Of a DNA stretch of 64,000 nucleotides, positions 33,880-44,528 are shown piece after piece. Position numbers and translations under genes: made by a program. Numbering within the stretch: the first letter of the stretch is position 1; every line of letters starts with the position of its first letter. The notes under the pieces are model-generated. The model did not search any database, was not told the DNA's origin, and saw only the letters and a list, made by a program, of their open reading frames with translations. Location: NCBI RefSeq assembly GCF_019703515.2, contig NC_059358.1:44712594-44776593 (forward strand). The letters run 5' to 3'. The stretch comes from Myxocyprinus asiaticus (taxonomy: Eukaryota; Chordata; Actinopteri; Cypriniformes; Catostomidae).

Positions 33880-34262
33880 CTTTGAGCATGTGCGATCACC
33901 TGTTGCCACACCCAAGCGGAGATGCTGTCAGCTTTCTGAAGATCAGCTTTCTCAGTGGAAAAGTAGCCATCCAAGCGGGTGGTATTTCTCCCTATTTCAC
34001 AGTAGCCGGTGCACAAAAGTCTTTCACTATAGAAAACGCAATCTGCCATTTTAAACATCCTCTCCAATGTGGAAAGTCCGGTAAGAGGTAAACGCCTTGA
34101 GTTCTGTAATTAATCAGTCTGTTGTGTCTCTCAGCTGTGATGAGCCTTAATGATGAATTTGTTCGTTTAAAGCCGTTTAAAGCCATTTCCTAGATTTAGT
34201 AGTGTAGTAGTAATACAAACGATCACGGAGTGCTGTTGTATGTAAACACTGAGTGATGCACA
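33880..34262. repeat. Left arm of an inverted repeat (partner 35570-35913)
   Basis: Shared phrases in inverse order include tcactatagaaa, aattaatcagtctgttgtgtctctcagct, gcctta, ttagtagtgtagtagtaatac and cacggagtgctgttgtatgtaaacact. The arms are about 350 bases and bracket copy B plus about 560 bases of other repeat. Confidence 0.8.
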
Positions 34263-34343
34263 TGCAAGGAGATATAGAAGCCGCACATATCAAGGACAGG
34301 AAAGATAGTTCAACTGAAATTTGAGGAGCTATGGTAAAAATGG

Positions 34344-35008
34344 TTTTCTTATGTTTTATCTATCAAAATGACAGACATAATTTGGAATTATCTGTCAGTG
34401 TTTAAAAAGTGGAGATGGAAATTAAACATTTTAAATAAGATAGACATTAACCCGGCAACTTTTCTGGGACTACTCAACCCATATAAATGAGTAGTCATGC
34501 AAGCCCTATGTATAAATGTATTTAGTAAATGTTTCTACATTAAATTTTATTACATTGCTGCCATAATAATGGAACATTTCAAAAGTTTACGTGATCTGGC
34601 TCTCGTTTTTCTTTCCCTTCTACTTAAGAGTTCTCACTCACTGTGGTGGAGTGGTGATGTAATTTTATTATTATGAATTATTTAAAAAATGTCTGTTACA
34701 CAATCCTCCAACTTTCACAACTGCCCATTACCGCCAGAGCTGTTACCACGTGCAGCGCAAACGTACGGCACTTAGCAGTAGTCAAAATGCATTTACAAAA
34801 TGGCTTTTGGATTATAAACTGATAAACTGACTTGGTGTTTGTCAAAAAACTGTAGGTAATTTGGCCAGGAATTTTCTCACGTGAGGTGGGAGAAAAACAC
34901 AGTAATTTCGGATTCGGACGGCAATAAAATCACTGACTACCCCCTGTAAATGCTGTAATTAACTCACATCCCCATGTAAAATAATTGCCGTCCGAATGGG
35001 GCTTTAGG
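34344..35008 (-). repeat. Repeat copy B (pair of 13598-14306)
   Basis: Inverse match to copy A over the entire length, including ggatggaagt-like and cgtacggcacttagcagtag blocks. The two copies are 20 kb apart and in opposite orientation. Confidence 0.8.
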
Positions 35009-35235
35009 TGTATTAAGTGACTTACGAAGAATGGGCTAGGATGGACATGGTAAGTAAGGAGATTTGCAGACGTGATAAAAACGTCATACAACGTTTCTGC
35101 AACTTAGTGAAAATAAAAACTATTTATAAAGTGAAAAAAACCTGATATCTTACATATTAAGTACGTTGGATAAAAATGTTATCACGACCTTCCAATTGAT
35201 GTACAATAACAGACAGACAGTTTATTTTCAATGTA

Positions 35236-35237
<2 letters not shown>

Positions 35238-35285
<48 letters not shown>
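35238..35285. repeat. (TA)n(CA)n microsatellite
   Basis: About 18 TA units followed by about 7 CA units, directly before agttagttccagtcctcgaatc, a phrase typical of a common teleost repeat. That repeat seems to extend over part of 35286-36260, where gtgctgatgtagggccatatcac and ctcgtgtgatattgctt mark its other side. Confidence 0.75.
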
Positions 35286-35286
<1 letters not shown>

Positions 35287-35569
35287 TAACAGTTAGTTCC
35301 AGTCCTCGAATCTGATTGGACGAGAGATGTTCCAAGAGCACTGATGGTCTCACACCATCAGCACTCTGACGCCTCACTGTGTGTTTCACTCCACTTGTGT
35401 TTGTGGGGTTCTAAAGTGTAAGAGCAGTGCATATGTGTTAAAGAGCTACTGTGTGTCTCTTTACATGTTTGTTTGTTTTTTTGACATTACATTTGCTAGC
35501 CAGCAGGTGGTGGCAAAAGATCATTTTTGTGTGTAATATGAGCCAGTTAGGTGACAGGAAATGAATCCG

Positions 35570-35913
35570 CGACAGCGAGTGTTTACATACAACAACACTC
35601 CGTGATGGCTCGTATTACTACTACACTACTAAAGCTAGGAAATAGCTTTAAACAGTTTTAAACTAACAACTTCAGCATTAAGGCTCATCAGAGCTGAGAG
35701 ACACAACAGACTGATTAATTACACAACTCAAGGCACTTACCTCTTACTGGAGTTTCCACATTGTGGTTTCTATAGTGAAAGATTCTTGCTCACCGGCTAC
35801 CGAAGAATAGGGAGAAATACCCCCGTGTGGACAGCTATCTTTCCACTGAGAAAGCTGACCTTCAGTAAGCTGAGAGCATCTCTGCTTGGGAGTGGCAAAA
35901 TGTGATCACACAC
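35570..35913. repeat. Right arm of the inverted repeat (partner 33880-34262)
   Basis: It carries tgtttacatacaacaacactccgtg, attactactacactactaaa, agagacacaacagactgattaatt and tgatcacacacctcc, the inverse of the left arm. It ends at a CT/CA microsatellite at 35923-35972. Confidence 0.8.
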
Positions 35914-35922
35914 CTCCATCTT

Positions 35923-35932
35923 TCTCTCTCTC

Positions 35933-35972
<40 letters not shown>
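35923..35972. repeat. (CT)n(CA)n microsatellite
   Basis: A CT-rich run passes directly into about 12 CA units and then a short CATC repeat. Confidence 0.9.
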
Positions 35973-36478
35973 CCATCCATCCATCCTTGTTTATCCAATA
36001 ACTTGTTAGAAACAGCACAAGCCGTGATACTGTTTCTGAAGTGACATTTTTGAATTACTAATGAAGGCTTGGACACATCATTTGGTTTGAACCAGCAACA
36101 GCAGATTCTGGTCCGTCACGTAAGAAAGTAGTTCCATGCACAAATGCGTTTTTATGACCGTACTCAGTTTTTCCTAATTGTTTACAATTTACTTATTCAT
36201 AGAACTGTTGTATATCACATCAGTGCTGATGTAGGGCCATATCACACTCTTGCTCGTGTGATATTGCTTAAATATATACGTAGATTTACAAACATATATC
36301 TACAGTAGATCAGTGGATCAGGAGAAGATTTTCAGCAATTAACAACTTAATTTCCACTCTCTACCTTACACAAAGCTATTGTATGCCGTCAGAGAGCACT
36401 TTGAATGCAGCACAGTTTCTTTTGGACTACTTTTGTACTGCCTTTTGCATTTATTTCTGCATAAATTACATTATTGTG

Positions 36479-36735
36479 ATAACATTTATCTGCCTGTTAC
36501 ATTTTTTTATTTTGTTAAGAAATGGTTAGGGTTAAGTTTAGGGGTAGGTGTGGGATTAGCGGCTCAAAAATATCTATATAATAGTATATTTTAACTAAAT
36601 ATATTGTCACTGTACATTTATCTGCCTGTTATGTTTTTTTATTTTTTTATTATTGTAGAGAAGAGGTTAGGTTTAGGGGTAGGGTGGGTTAAGGGATCAA
36701 AATAACAATAAAACAGTACAAACGTAACTACAAAT
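36479..36735. repeat. Tandem duplication of about 130 bases with GGTTAGGG-like core
   Basis: catttatctgcctgtta occurs near 36484 and again near 36615. Each copy continues into a T run and then a ggttaggg(t)taagtttaggggtagg core (36526-36552; 36664-36690). Similar cores, common in cyprinid DNA, occur at 46018-46050. Confidence 0.7.
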
Positions 36736-36739
36736 GTAT

Positions 36740-37929
36740 TTGTAAAAAAAAAATAATAATAATAATTCTTGAGCTGTACATATGTAAAAATGTTTATGTA
36801 TTAGATGCTGCTAATACATTCAAATTGTTAATTTGTGTGTAAATGTTATGTATGAATAGCTATGAATAATAATGAGATCAGGCTGAAATATCTTGCATCT
36901 TTCATCACAACTATCTTGTTTGAATACAAATATGAATAATATGCAAGTTATATTATGTACTAGCAAAGGTGGTAGTGAACAATTGAGTAAATAAAATGCT
37001 AAACAATCTTCTGTTTTATTGATATGCATATATAGTTTTGTAATGAACACATTATCTCAATATATTTTAATTCTTGATAGGAACACTTTAGCTAAGACAC
37101 AGAAAAGTCATTAACAATTCATTGATTTTCTCCAAGCATGACCTCAGAGTTTTTTTTTTTTTTTTTTTTTTTTTTCAATATTCAAGTTTTGATATATAAT
37201 CATATGGTTTTATAAAACTATAATGCACATGCATGATAATATACAGTATTTAAAAGGAATGTGCTCTCACAGGTCATGAAGTATCTGTCATCTTGAACAT
37301 CCAACTGGAGGAGCAGCGCCAGCTGATGAAGAGCTGCTAAATCAGAGAGGTACGAACTTGATTCCATTAAAAAACAACTTTTCATAAAGCTCTAACCTAC
37401 AACACCTTTGAAACACTCTCTTCTGGGGATATTTTCTGTCTCCTGACATCATACAGTACAAAGAATGCTACATATGCTACAATGTATTGTGATTGCACAG
37501 ATCCGTCCATCCAAATACACATCGTTTCAAAAGTATAACCACAAGACTTTAGCATTATACATTAACATCATTTTACTATGATACAATTGCTTACTAATAT
37601 GTGTGAAGTTATATCCAATATTACAACTTCATTGCCATGACAACGAAACCCTGTAATCCGTGAATTGGATATTACATATATGAGCAAGGGACCTTATCAC
37701 ACTAAAGCCATGTGAAAATGTATAATGTTTATGTGTTGTTGCTATACTTTTGAATATGATGTGTATTTTTAATGTTTATGTACTGGACCCATTCACTTCC
37801 ATTGTAAGTGCCTTACTGTAACTACTTTTTTGTTTTAATAAATGAGAGGCTGGTTGAATTTATTTATTTATTTATTTTAGTTTCTTGCACGAAAGTAAAA
37901 AGGAAATTCAAGGCAATACAATCAGTTGC
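36740..37929. other. Spacer
   Basis: AT-rich with a 28-base T run at 37150-37177. Nothing gene-like was seen. Confidence 0.35.
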
Positions 37930-38147
37930 ATAAAATCTAGAGTTGCTGCAAACTTGCTGCAAATTTACAACTCATTAATTTTCACATGCAAATGAGCTTT
38001 GTGGCGAACTCTTCATTGTCACCAAAGGTTTACTGCAGGTTCCCCACTACTGGTGAAGAGCTGCAAACTGCTGACAAACATTTGTGGTGAATAGCATGCT
38101 CATATGCATGTGAAAATAATGAGTGTCGTATTTGCAGCAAGTTTTCA
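37930..38147 (+). mobile_element. Octamer-bearing palindromic repeat, copy 2
   Basis: Inverse copy of 30035-30257. The octamer ATGCAAAT is intact at 37986-37993; the second site has decayed to ATATGCAT (about 38103-38110). The palindromic flanks gcaaacttgctgcaaattt and atttgcagcaagttttc are still visible. Confidence 0.7.
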
Positions 38148-38203
38148 ATTAGAATGTTAGCTATCATAAAATATTCCATTCAAGCATCCACTCTGCATCT
38201 CTG

Positions 38204-38898
38204 AACCCGTTTTCACTTGGTATTAAGATGTGTCTCGGGTGATCGATCACATGTGGTAAGACGAAACACATCACTGTTTACACCTGGTCGCTCATATGCG
38301 TCTCCTGTGACCACTTGTGTTCGTATTTCGAGGGGAGGGTCTCTGATTTCATGATGAAATACATCAATCACTATGTTACTGTGTTAATGCATGATTTTAA
38401 AGCCCAACAACGGCAGAAAAGACAAAGCAAAAAAATAAAAATAAAATTGTGCGCCGTTTCTCTCAGATGCAGCTAAAATTTTATCTAAGCACAAACACAA
38501 CATTTCGAGCAGAATTGACCGTTATTTTAGTGGATTACCTGTATTAACCTGAGCTGCAGATGTCCGTGCTTCTCACAAGTCCCTGCATGTTGTCGTGTTT
38601 GTGTATGTATGCTTTTAAAAAACTTTGATCGCACTGTTATTTCCTTTTAAAGCCACACGTAAAGTGCAAAGGGCAAAGTTTAAATTCTTGTTTTAGCGCA
38701 GCGGTTGATTGACAGATGAGGGATGGAGCTTTGCTGCATTCAGGATGGATTAGCATTTACACATCAAATGTGATGTGGTTTATGACTACCTCTGTATGTG
38801 GTTTTTGTGATTCAATCACAAAACCCCATTTAGACCTGTATTTAGTCCTGACCACTTGTGATCGGAAAAGCATTTTAATACCAGGTCTAAAATGGGGT
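38204..38898. mobile_element. Non-autonomous DNA element with ACCCGTTTTCACTTGGTATTA end
   Basis: The left end acccgttttcacttggtat has an inverted partner at the right (ataccaggtctaaaatggggt, ending about 38898). Next to each end lies a related inner phrase, accacttgtg(t/a), at 38312-38321 and 38851-38860. The ends are a common teleost repeat terminus. No coding content; no clear target duplication. Confidence 0.55.
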
Positions 38899-40691
38899 CC
38901 CGAAAGTGATGATATTTTAAATTTTAGCAATTTGCTTTTCTCTTCAGTTCATTTTAACAAACTATGGACATTAAGTAACTTTCCTGAGGTAAATGTATAT
39001 AGTAAAGTGAAGGTTGATGAGATCATTAACGTCTTCCCGCAGTTGAAACACTGATTTTTCGATTACATCAAAGATGATAATTTCAGCCAATGGCATTGTA
39101 TCTTGTAACATCACATCTGATGTTCATTTCATGCTGTAATTTTGTTATAAAGAGGAGCGCTGATTGGAGTAGAGACGCAATATGCAGCACTTCCGCCTGA
39201 ATTCACAGCAGTGCGATTTGACAGCATTAAAGAGCAAGAAAACAACATTTATTGTTTACATTTCATGATAACATTGATATCATTTGAAAGCTGAGACAAC
39301 AGAAAAACAAAAGAACAGTCAAACATCAAGTTTTTGAACAAAATTTGTCCAAAAATGGCCCATTGCAATTTGCGACTCATTTTGATGGATTACGTCTAAT
39401 ATAGTTTGTCAAGATTAATACAATTTTGTCACAGTGCAATATACAATAAATGAAAACACGCGAAACAAACATACTTCGGTACCCAGGGTGTGGATCTCGC
39501 AACAGGTTTACGAGTCAAGTTTAAAAATAAAAATCCTTTTTATTGCCAGTAACTAGCTTTAACCCACAGTAACTAGTGGTGATAGAGAAGCCATCAGTGA
39601 CATGTGAATTTGGATGGTACAAAGGCAAGACTGTTTGAAGTAACACTGTTCACAGTTCTGCTCAGTCAAGTGTGATTCAGCTGAGCTGACACATGTTCTT
39701 ATGAGACTCATTCATTTTAAACAGCTGGAAACCCATTTTTCTGTCAACACGACACCAAAGAAGATAAAAACACAGATGATAGATTATTTTACAAAACCTA
39801 ATGCTTGCATAATTCATGTTTATACACCTCTGCATTCAACTAGTTTAGCAGAATTGTAATAATTCGTCATAATCTGCACTTATAATACCCCCTGTAGCTC
39901 ATGCATATCTGCCATAGAAAAATAAAGATGTATCAATGTAATTCTACATGTCATTTGTATTATTGTCATCATTATACTTCCCCTCTCTTCAAGCCTGATT
40001 TGAAATTCCATAGTTTTTTTGTGTGTGTCTGTTTTCTACTCTTTATCTAAACATGCAGCCCATTTGCTCAAGGGGTTGGTATTTACAGACCAAGAAAGTA
40101 CCGTCATCATATTATCCGAACTGTCGAGTATCATCTTTTGCAGACTAAACCTTTCCTTTATCTCTGTATTCATAATTGATTCTGTGTTATATTGCCACCA
40201 AAATACCGTGGAGATAACTGCGCTGCTGTATAAACCGCTTAAAAGCCCCTGAGAGATCGGAAACACTGTCACATCATATCGCAACTTTTGAACAGCGAGA
40301 TTGGGGGTGGGGGGGTACAGAGGAAAAATAGTGTGCTCTGCTGAAACTCTATAGCAATGTGTTACCATGGCAAACATTAAAAGGCATGAGCACTCCACAA
40401 TCAATGGGTGTAAAACGAGTTTTGGTAATGACATGGATGGATACCCTGATGTGAGGAAGTATAATTTTTGACTATGCTCTTTGAGTAAATGTGCAACAGA
40501 AACTATTTCATGATTGATAAAGCCTTGGAACCTCTGGTATAAACTGTCTCCATATAAATTTTAGCATTGTCCCAACGTCTATAAATAAAACATAACACAT
40601 TAATTTGTGATTTCTAGAATCACAAAGTACATTTGTCATTCATTATCTTTTGTGTGGTACTGTCTTTAAGAATGTGTCTATGAATGTATCG
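38899..40691. other. Spacer without recognised genes
   Basis: No domain-bearing frame. A 132-codon minus-strand frame at 40036-40434 overlaps a 77-codon plus frame and has no recognisable motif. A GT run and poly-G (40309-40316) are the only low-complexity features. Confidence 0.35.
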
Positions 40692-41060
40692 TCCTGGTTA
40701 CTTTCGTAACCTCCGTTCCCTGATGGAGGGAACGAGACATTGTGTCGATGTAGTGACACTAGGGGTCACTCTTGGGAGCCCCAAACACCTCTGATTTTGA
40801 AAAAAGGCCAGTGGAATTTGCATGCCACTCCCCCGGACATACGGGTATAAAAGGAGCTGGCTCGAAACCACTCATTCAGGTTTTGTGCTGAGGAGCCGAG
40901 ACAAGGTCCTGGCCATTTCAGTGAGTAGTTCAGTATTGTGGCAAGAGGGACACAATGTCTCATTCCCTCAATCAAGGAACAGAGGTTACGAAAGTAACCA
41001 GGATGTTCCCTATCTGTCACTTACTCGACGTTGTGACGATGTAGTGACACTAGGGGACTC
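40692..41060 (-). repeat. DIRS terminal repeat and internal complementary region
   Basis: cgatgtagtgacactagggg occurs at 40746-40765 and 41037-41056, and cctccgttccctgatggaggg at 40711-40731 with its inverse-like partner near 40965-40990. The block with acgggtataaaaggagctgg (40849-40868) includes a TATA-like motif. Function by family knowledge: template for closing the DNA circle. Confidence 0.82.
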
Positions 41061-41699
41061 TATACGAAATGCCACAATAAGCTGAACTGTGTTACTTGGA
41101 CAAGCTGACTTGCCCAACAAATAGGGACAGGCTAGCACAGCCGTGGCCTCTTTTCCTCTTTTTTCTTGTTTTCTCCCCAAAAAGAGTGGAATTTTGTTTA
41201 CCGGCTGGGGGCCACAAGTGTCTACGTCGAGGGGGTGTCACTCCCAAGGGGAAGACACCGAGGAGACCCCACCCCACCCGGGGGGGGTATTTTGAGTGGA
41301 AATATGTCACATGGTCTTACTGAGTCTTGTCAGAAGTATGTCTCATGGAGAAGTCCCATGGCAGGTCCTACCCAAAGGGGGAGGAGCTCTACAAACATGG
41401 TGACCGGGGGCAGAGGAACCTCTGCCCAAGGAAGACGCAGTATACCAACAGGGAAATGCTTTAGCGGAAGACATATCACATTATGGGGAACCAGCGCATG
41501 TGGAGCACCTACCATCGCACAGGGTCTGTGCAAGTAGGCTCGCTGGGGGAAACGCGTATTTGCGTAGTCCCAGGGGTCAGCTGTGTGCCAGCGTGTCTAT
41601 ACCGAGGGGTGCCTCGGTCAGGGCGTACCAAAGCGGGCAGTGGGAGGATTCCGGGGAAGCAAACAGGTCTACCTGTGCTTGACCGAATCGACTCTAAAT

Positions 41700-42507
41700 C
41701 AGCTGGACCACCCCTGAGCGTAACCTGTCGTGACAACACCGCAGCGGGTGTTCTGAGATCGCCCGGGAAGTGAGTGGCTCGCAGCGACTTGAGGCACTGC
41801 TGACTTCAGAGGAGAAGACGGCGGGCGAGTTGTGACATGCAACGGGAGCGTAGGCCACCTTGGCGGTTTATGTACGCTACCATCGCCATGTTGTCCGTCC
41901 GGACTGACACATGCTTGCCCTGGATCAATGGCCGGAGCCTCCGCAGGGTGAGCAGTACTGCCAACAACTCGAGGCAGTTGATGTGCCAAGGCAGCCGCTG
42001 GCCAGTCCAAGAGCCGGTGATCGTGTGCCCATTGCATACAGTGCCCCAGCCTGTCTTGGAGGCATCCGTCGTAACCACGACGTGCCTGGAGACCTGATCT
42101 AGGGGAACCCCTGCCCGTAGAAATGCTAGGTTGGGCCAGGGGCTGAAGAGGTGGCAACAGATCGGCATGACGACCACGCAATGTGTCCCGTGGCGCCATG
42201 CCCATCTCGGGACTCGAGTCTGAAGCCAGTGCTGAAGCAGTCTCATATGCATCAACCCGAGCAGTGTGGCCACCGCTGAGGATGCCATATGCCCCAGGAG
42301 CCTCTGAAAAAGTTTCAGTGGAACCGCTGTCCTCCATCTGAACACCTTCAGACAGTTCAGCAATGACTGTGCGCGCTCGTTCGTGAGGCGCGCCGTCATC
42401 GAGACTGAGTCCAACTCCAAACCGAGAAAAGAGATGCTCTGAACCAGGGAGAGCTTGCTCTTTTCCCAGTTGACCCGAAGCCCCAGCCGGCTGAGATGCA
42501 TGAGCAC
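41700..42507 (-). pseudogene. DIRS RNase H domain and end of the RT thumb
   Basis: The frame 42507-41806 starts with the RT thumb (LRVNWEKSKLSLVQSISFLG, LELDSVSMTARLTNERAQSL) and continues into RNase H: VVTTDASKTGWGTV with the first Asp, NCLELLAVLLTLRRL with the Glu, SVRTDNMAMVAYI with the second Asp. RNase H removes RNA from the RNA-DNA hybrid. The frame is open for 233 codons, the best preserved part of this element. It then changes frame near 41800, and the region downstream (to 41700) ends with GYAQGW and a stop rather than running into a recombinase. Confidence 0.87.
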
Positions 42508-42519
42508 CAGGTCCCTGTG

Positions 42520-43112
42520 TGCTCACAACACATCCCAAGAGTGAGCTAGGATTAGCCAGTCATTCAGATAGTTGAGGATGCGGATGCCCACTTTCCTTAA
42601 GGGCTGCCTCTGCAACCTTCGTGAAAACGCGAGGGGACAAGGACAGGCCAAAAGGGAGGAAAGCAAACCGCAGGAAGGGTCTGTGTTGAGGTAAAGCAAG
42701 ATATGGCAGTACACGTCCTTCAGGTCTACCGCCGCGAACCAATCTTGATTCCGGACGCTCGCTAGAATGCGTTTTTGCATCAGCATCTTGAACGGGAGTT
42801 TGTGCAAAGCAGGTCCAGGATTGGCCGCAACCCACTGCCTTTCTTTGGTACGATGAAGTAGGGGCTGTAAAACCCCTTCTTCATCTCGGCTGGAGGGATA
42901 GGCTCTATCGCACCCTTCCGTAGAAGGGTAAAGATCTCCGCACGCAAGGTAGCGGCGTTCTCATCCTTCACCAAAGTGAAGCGGATGCCGCTGAACCTGG
43001 GCGGGCGCCTGGCGAACTGAACCGCATAGCCGAGTCGGATGGCCCGGATCAGCCATTGCGACAGGTTGGAGAGTGCAAGCCACACGTCCAAACTCCGGGT
43101 GAGGGGGACCAA
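42520..43112 (-). pseudogene. DIRS reverse transcriptase core, frameshifted and with altered catalytic box
   Basis: The N-terminal part (43112-42780) reads GYAVQFARRPPRFSGIRF, TLLRKGAIEPIPPAEMKKGF and YFIVPKKGSGLRPILDL. The palm follows as HKLPFKMLMQKRILASVRNQ and DWFAAVDLKDVYCHI, then shifts frame to HRPFLRFAFLPFGLSLSPRV and back to IRILNYLNDWLILAHS. A few residues after RPILDL are deleted. The catalytic YLDD box of DIRS elements reads YLND here, so the enzyme would be inactive even without the frameshifts. Confidence 0.87.
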
Positions 43113-43139
43113 GGGGTAGCCGAGTGCAGCTCCTGCATC

Positions 43140-44139
43140 AATCCTGGGTCAGAACTACCCTCCTGCAGTTCTCTTAGCGCCTTGGCTTGGTGCACTTGCA
43201 GGGAGAGCCATGGCATGCAGGGTGGAGGTGGCCTGTCCAGCGGCACCGCAGGCCTTAGTCACCAGAGATGACATAACCCTACAGGCGCTGGACGGGGGTC
43301 TCAAGCGGCCCTGCCAGGTGGCGGCGTTTTGCAGGCACAGGTGCACCGTAACTGCCTTATCCACCTGGGGAATCGCCGAGTACCCCCTGGCAGCCCCACC
43401 AGTGAGGGTAGCGAGAGCAGAGGAGCTCAGAGACTGGGTTCGGGCAGCTCCTCATGCACCTCCAGGAAGAAAGGGACCGGGGCGCGGCCGTGAGTGGCGC
43501 TCCAGGCCCAGTAACCAATCGTCAGGCTGCGAGGGTTCGGGGGGGTGGAGGGTTCCACTCCAGCCCGACACACGCAGCCGCCCGGGCAAGTATGGCTGCC
43601 AGTTGTGCATCAAGCTACGACTGGGCAACCACACCCGAAGGTGGGAGCCCAGTCGAGTCCTCAGCGTCAGAGTCCTCCGATGCTGCAATCGAGAGCTCAT
43701 CCACTTCACGAGCGCCGAAACAAGATCACAAACTCACCCTGAGATGAGCCAGCGGTCTCATCCCAGCAGGGAAAACGAGCATACTGGGGAATGGGAGGTC
43801 CGTGGGGAGTTACCGGCGGAGTGGCTCCCATTGGGGTCCCCAAATCGCCCCCAATGCTAAATGACATGGCTTCAAACCCGTAGGTAGAAGGACCGAGGCG
43901 GGGAGCCACTGGGGTGGTCTTTCCCTCTAATGAAGGAAAAACCACGACCGCAAAGTTGCCATGGTCACGCTCTCGCAGTGAGAACATGAGCCGTCCACGA
44001 ACACTGTCTCTGTGTGGGCAGCGCCCAAGCACGTAAGACCGCGATCATGGCCATCGGAAGCGGAGAGGTAATGACTGCAACCAGGAAATACACACAAACG
44101 GAGAGGCATCTTTAAAAAGATGCTCTCTGTTAATGCCAC
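43140..44139 (-). pseudogene. DIRS gag-like protein, frameshifted
   Basis: The N-terminal part (44139-43927) has the zinc-binding-like pattern CVFPGCSHYLSASDGHDRGL, TCLGAAHTETVFVDGSC and SHCES; the spacing of Cys and His is typical of DIRS gag in fish. The middle (44032-43706) is Pro/Gly-rich in another frame. The C-terminal part (43364-43155 and 43246-43049) reads MDKAVTVHLCLQNAATWQGR, AAGQATSTLHAMALPAS and LQVHQAKALRELQEGSSDPG. At least two frameshifts. Gag packages element RNA. The 217-codon plus-strand frame over the same DNA is a shadow. Confidence 0.8.
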
Positions 44140-44528
44140 TCTTTTAGAAGGAAAAATATACTCTTTCAGTAGGAAGAATATACTGTTTTAGCTGCTGAAG
44201 TGCCCAGGGGCATTCTCTGCACATCACTAATGGAAGAGGGGGAGAAGCCGCTGTAATGCACCGTAAATCCAACAGCTTTTCGAGGTGAATGGATCGGCAG
44301 AGTAATTCAGCTCGCTGAACACAACTGCTCGGCTCCGAAGAGAAAATCTGAATGAGTGGTTGCAAGCCATCTCCTTTTATACCCGTATGTCCGGGGGAAA
44401 GGCATGCAAATTCCACTCGCCAATTCTCACAGGCCTTTTTTCAAAATCAGAGGTGTTTGGGGCTCCCAAGAGTGACCTCTAGTGTCATTACATCGACACA
44501 ACGTCGAGTGAGTGACAGATAGAGAACG

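Larger units (their letters stand above)
33569..35008 (-). mobile_element. Possible PIF/Harbinger-like element, 5' part (contains repeat copy B)
   Basis: The minus-strand 5' end AAAGCCCCATTCGGACGGC at 35008 and the following 665 bases (to 34344) are the inverse match of copy A at 13598-14306. Further along the minus strand come a region also present, inverted, at 35570-35913, and an open frame at 33781-33569 with LHQVVGETFGLSITAIHRTF, which resembles the helix-turn-helix of Harbinger-type transposases (QVVGDTFGLSxxxxxR). The evidence for the superfamily is this single motif, so the call is tentative. The catalytic part is absent. Confidence 0.45.
40692..44528 (-). mobile_element. DIRS-1-like retrotransposon lacking the recombinase
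   Basis: Read on the minus strand it has a 5' terminal repeat ending at 44528, gag (about 44139-43140), RT (43112-42520), RNase H (42507-41700), a 3' non-coding part (41540-41060) and an internal complementary region plus terminal repeat (41060-40692). The 3' end inverted (tcctggttactttcgtaacc) and the 5' end sequence meet in the internal region gttacgaaagtaaccaggatgttccctatctgtcac near 40985-41022, which confirms both element ends. The tyrosine recombinase is deleted between about 41700 and 41540. A second deletion joins gag (LMQELHSAT) directly to the pre-RT WPLTRSLD-type segment near 43115-43140. Confidence 0.9.

Noticed and set aside
41166..41773. Plus-strand frames in the DIRS 3' region
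   Set aside because: This stretch matches the inverse of the non-coding 3' region of the other DIRS copy, so the frames are chance.
43210..43860. 216-codon plus-strand open frame
   Set aside because: It lies antisense to the DIRS gag remnant and has no recognisable domain; GC-rich DNA gives long shadow frames.
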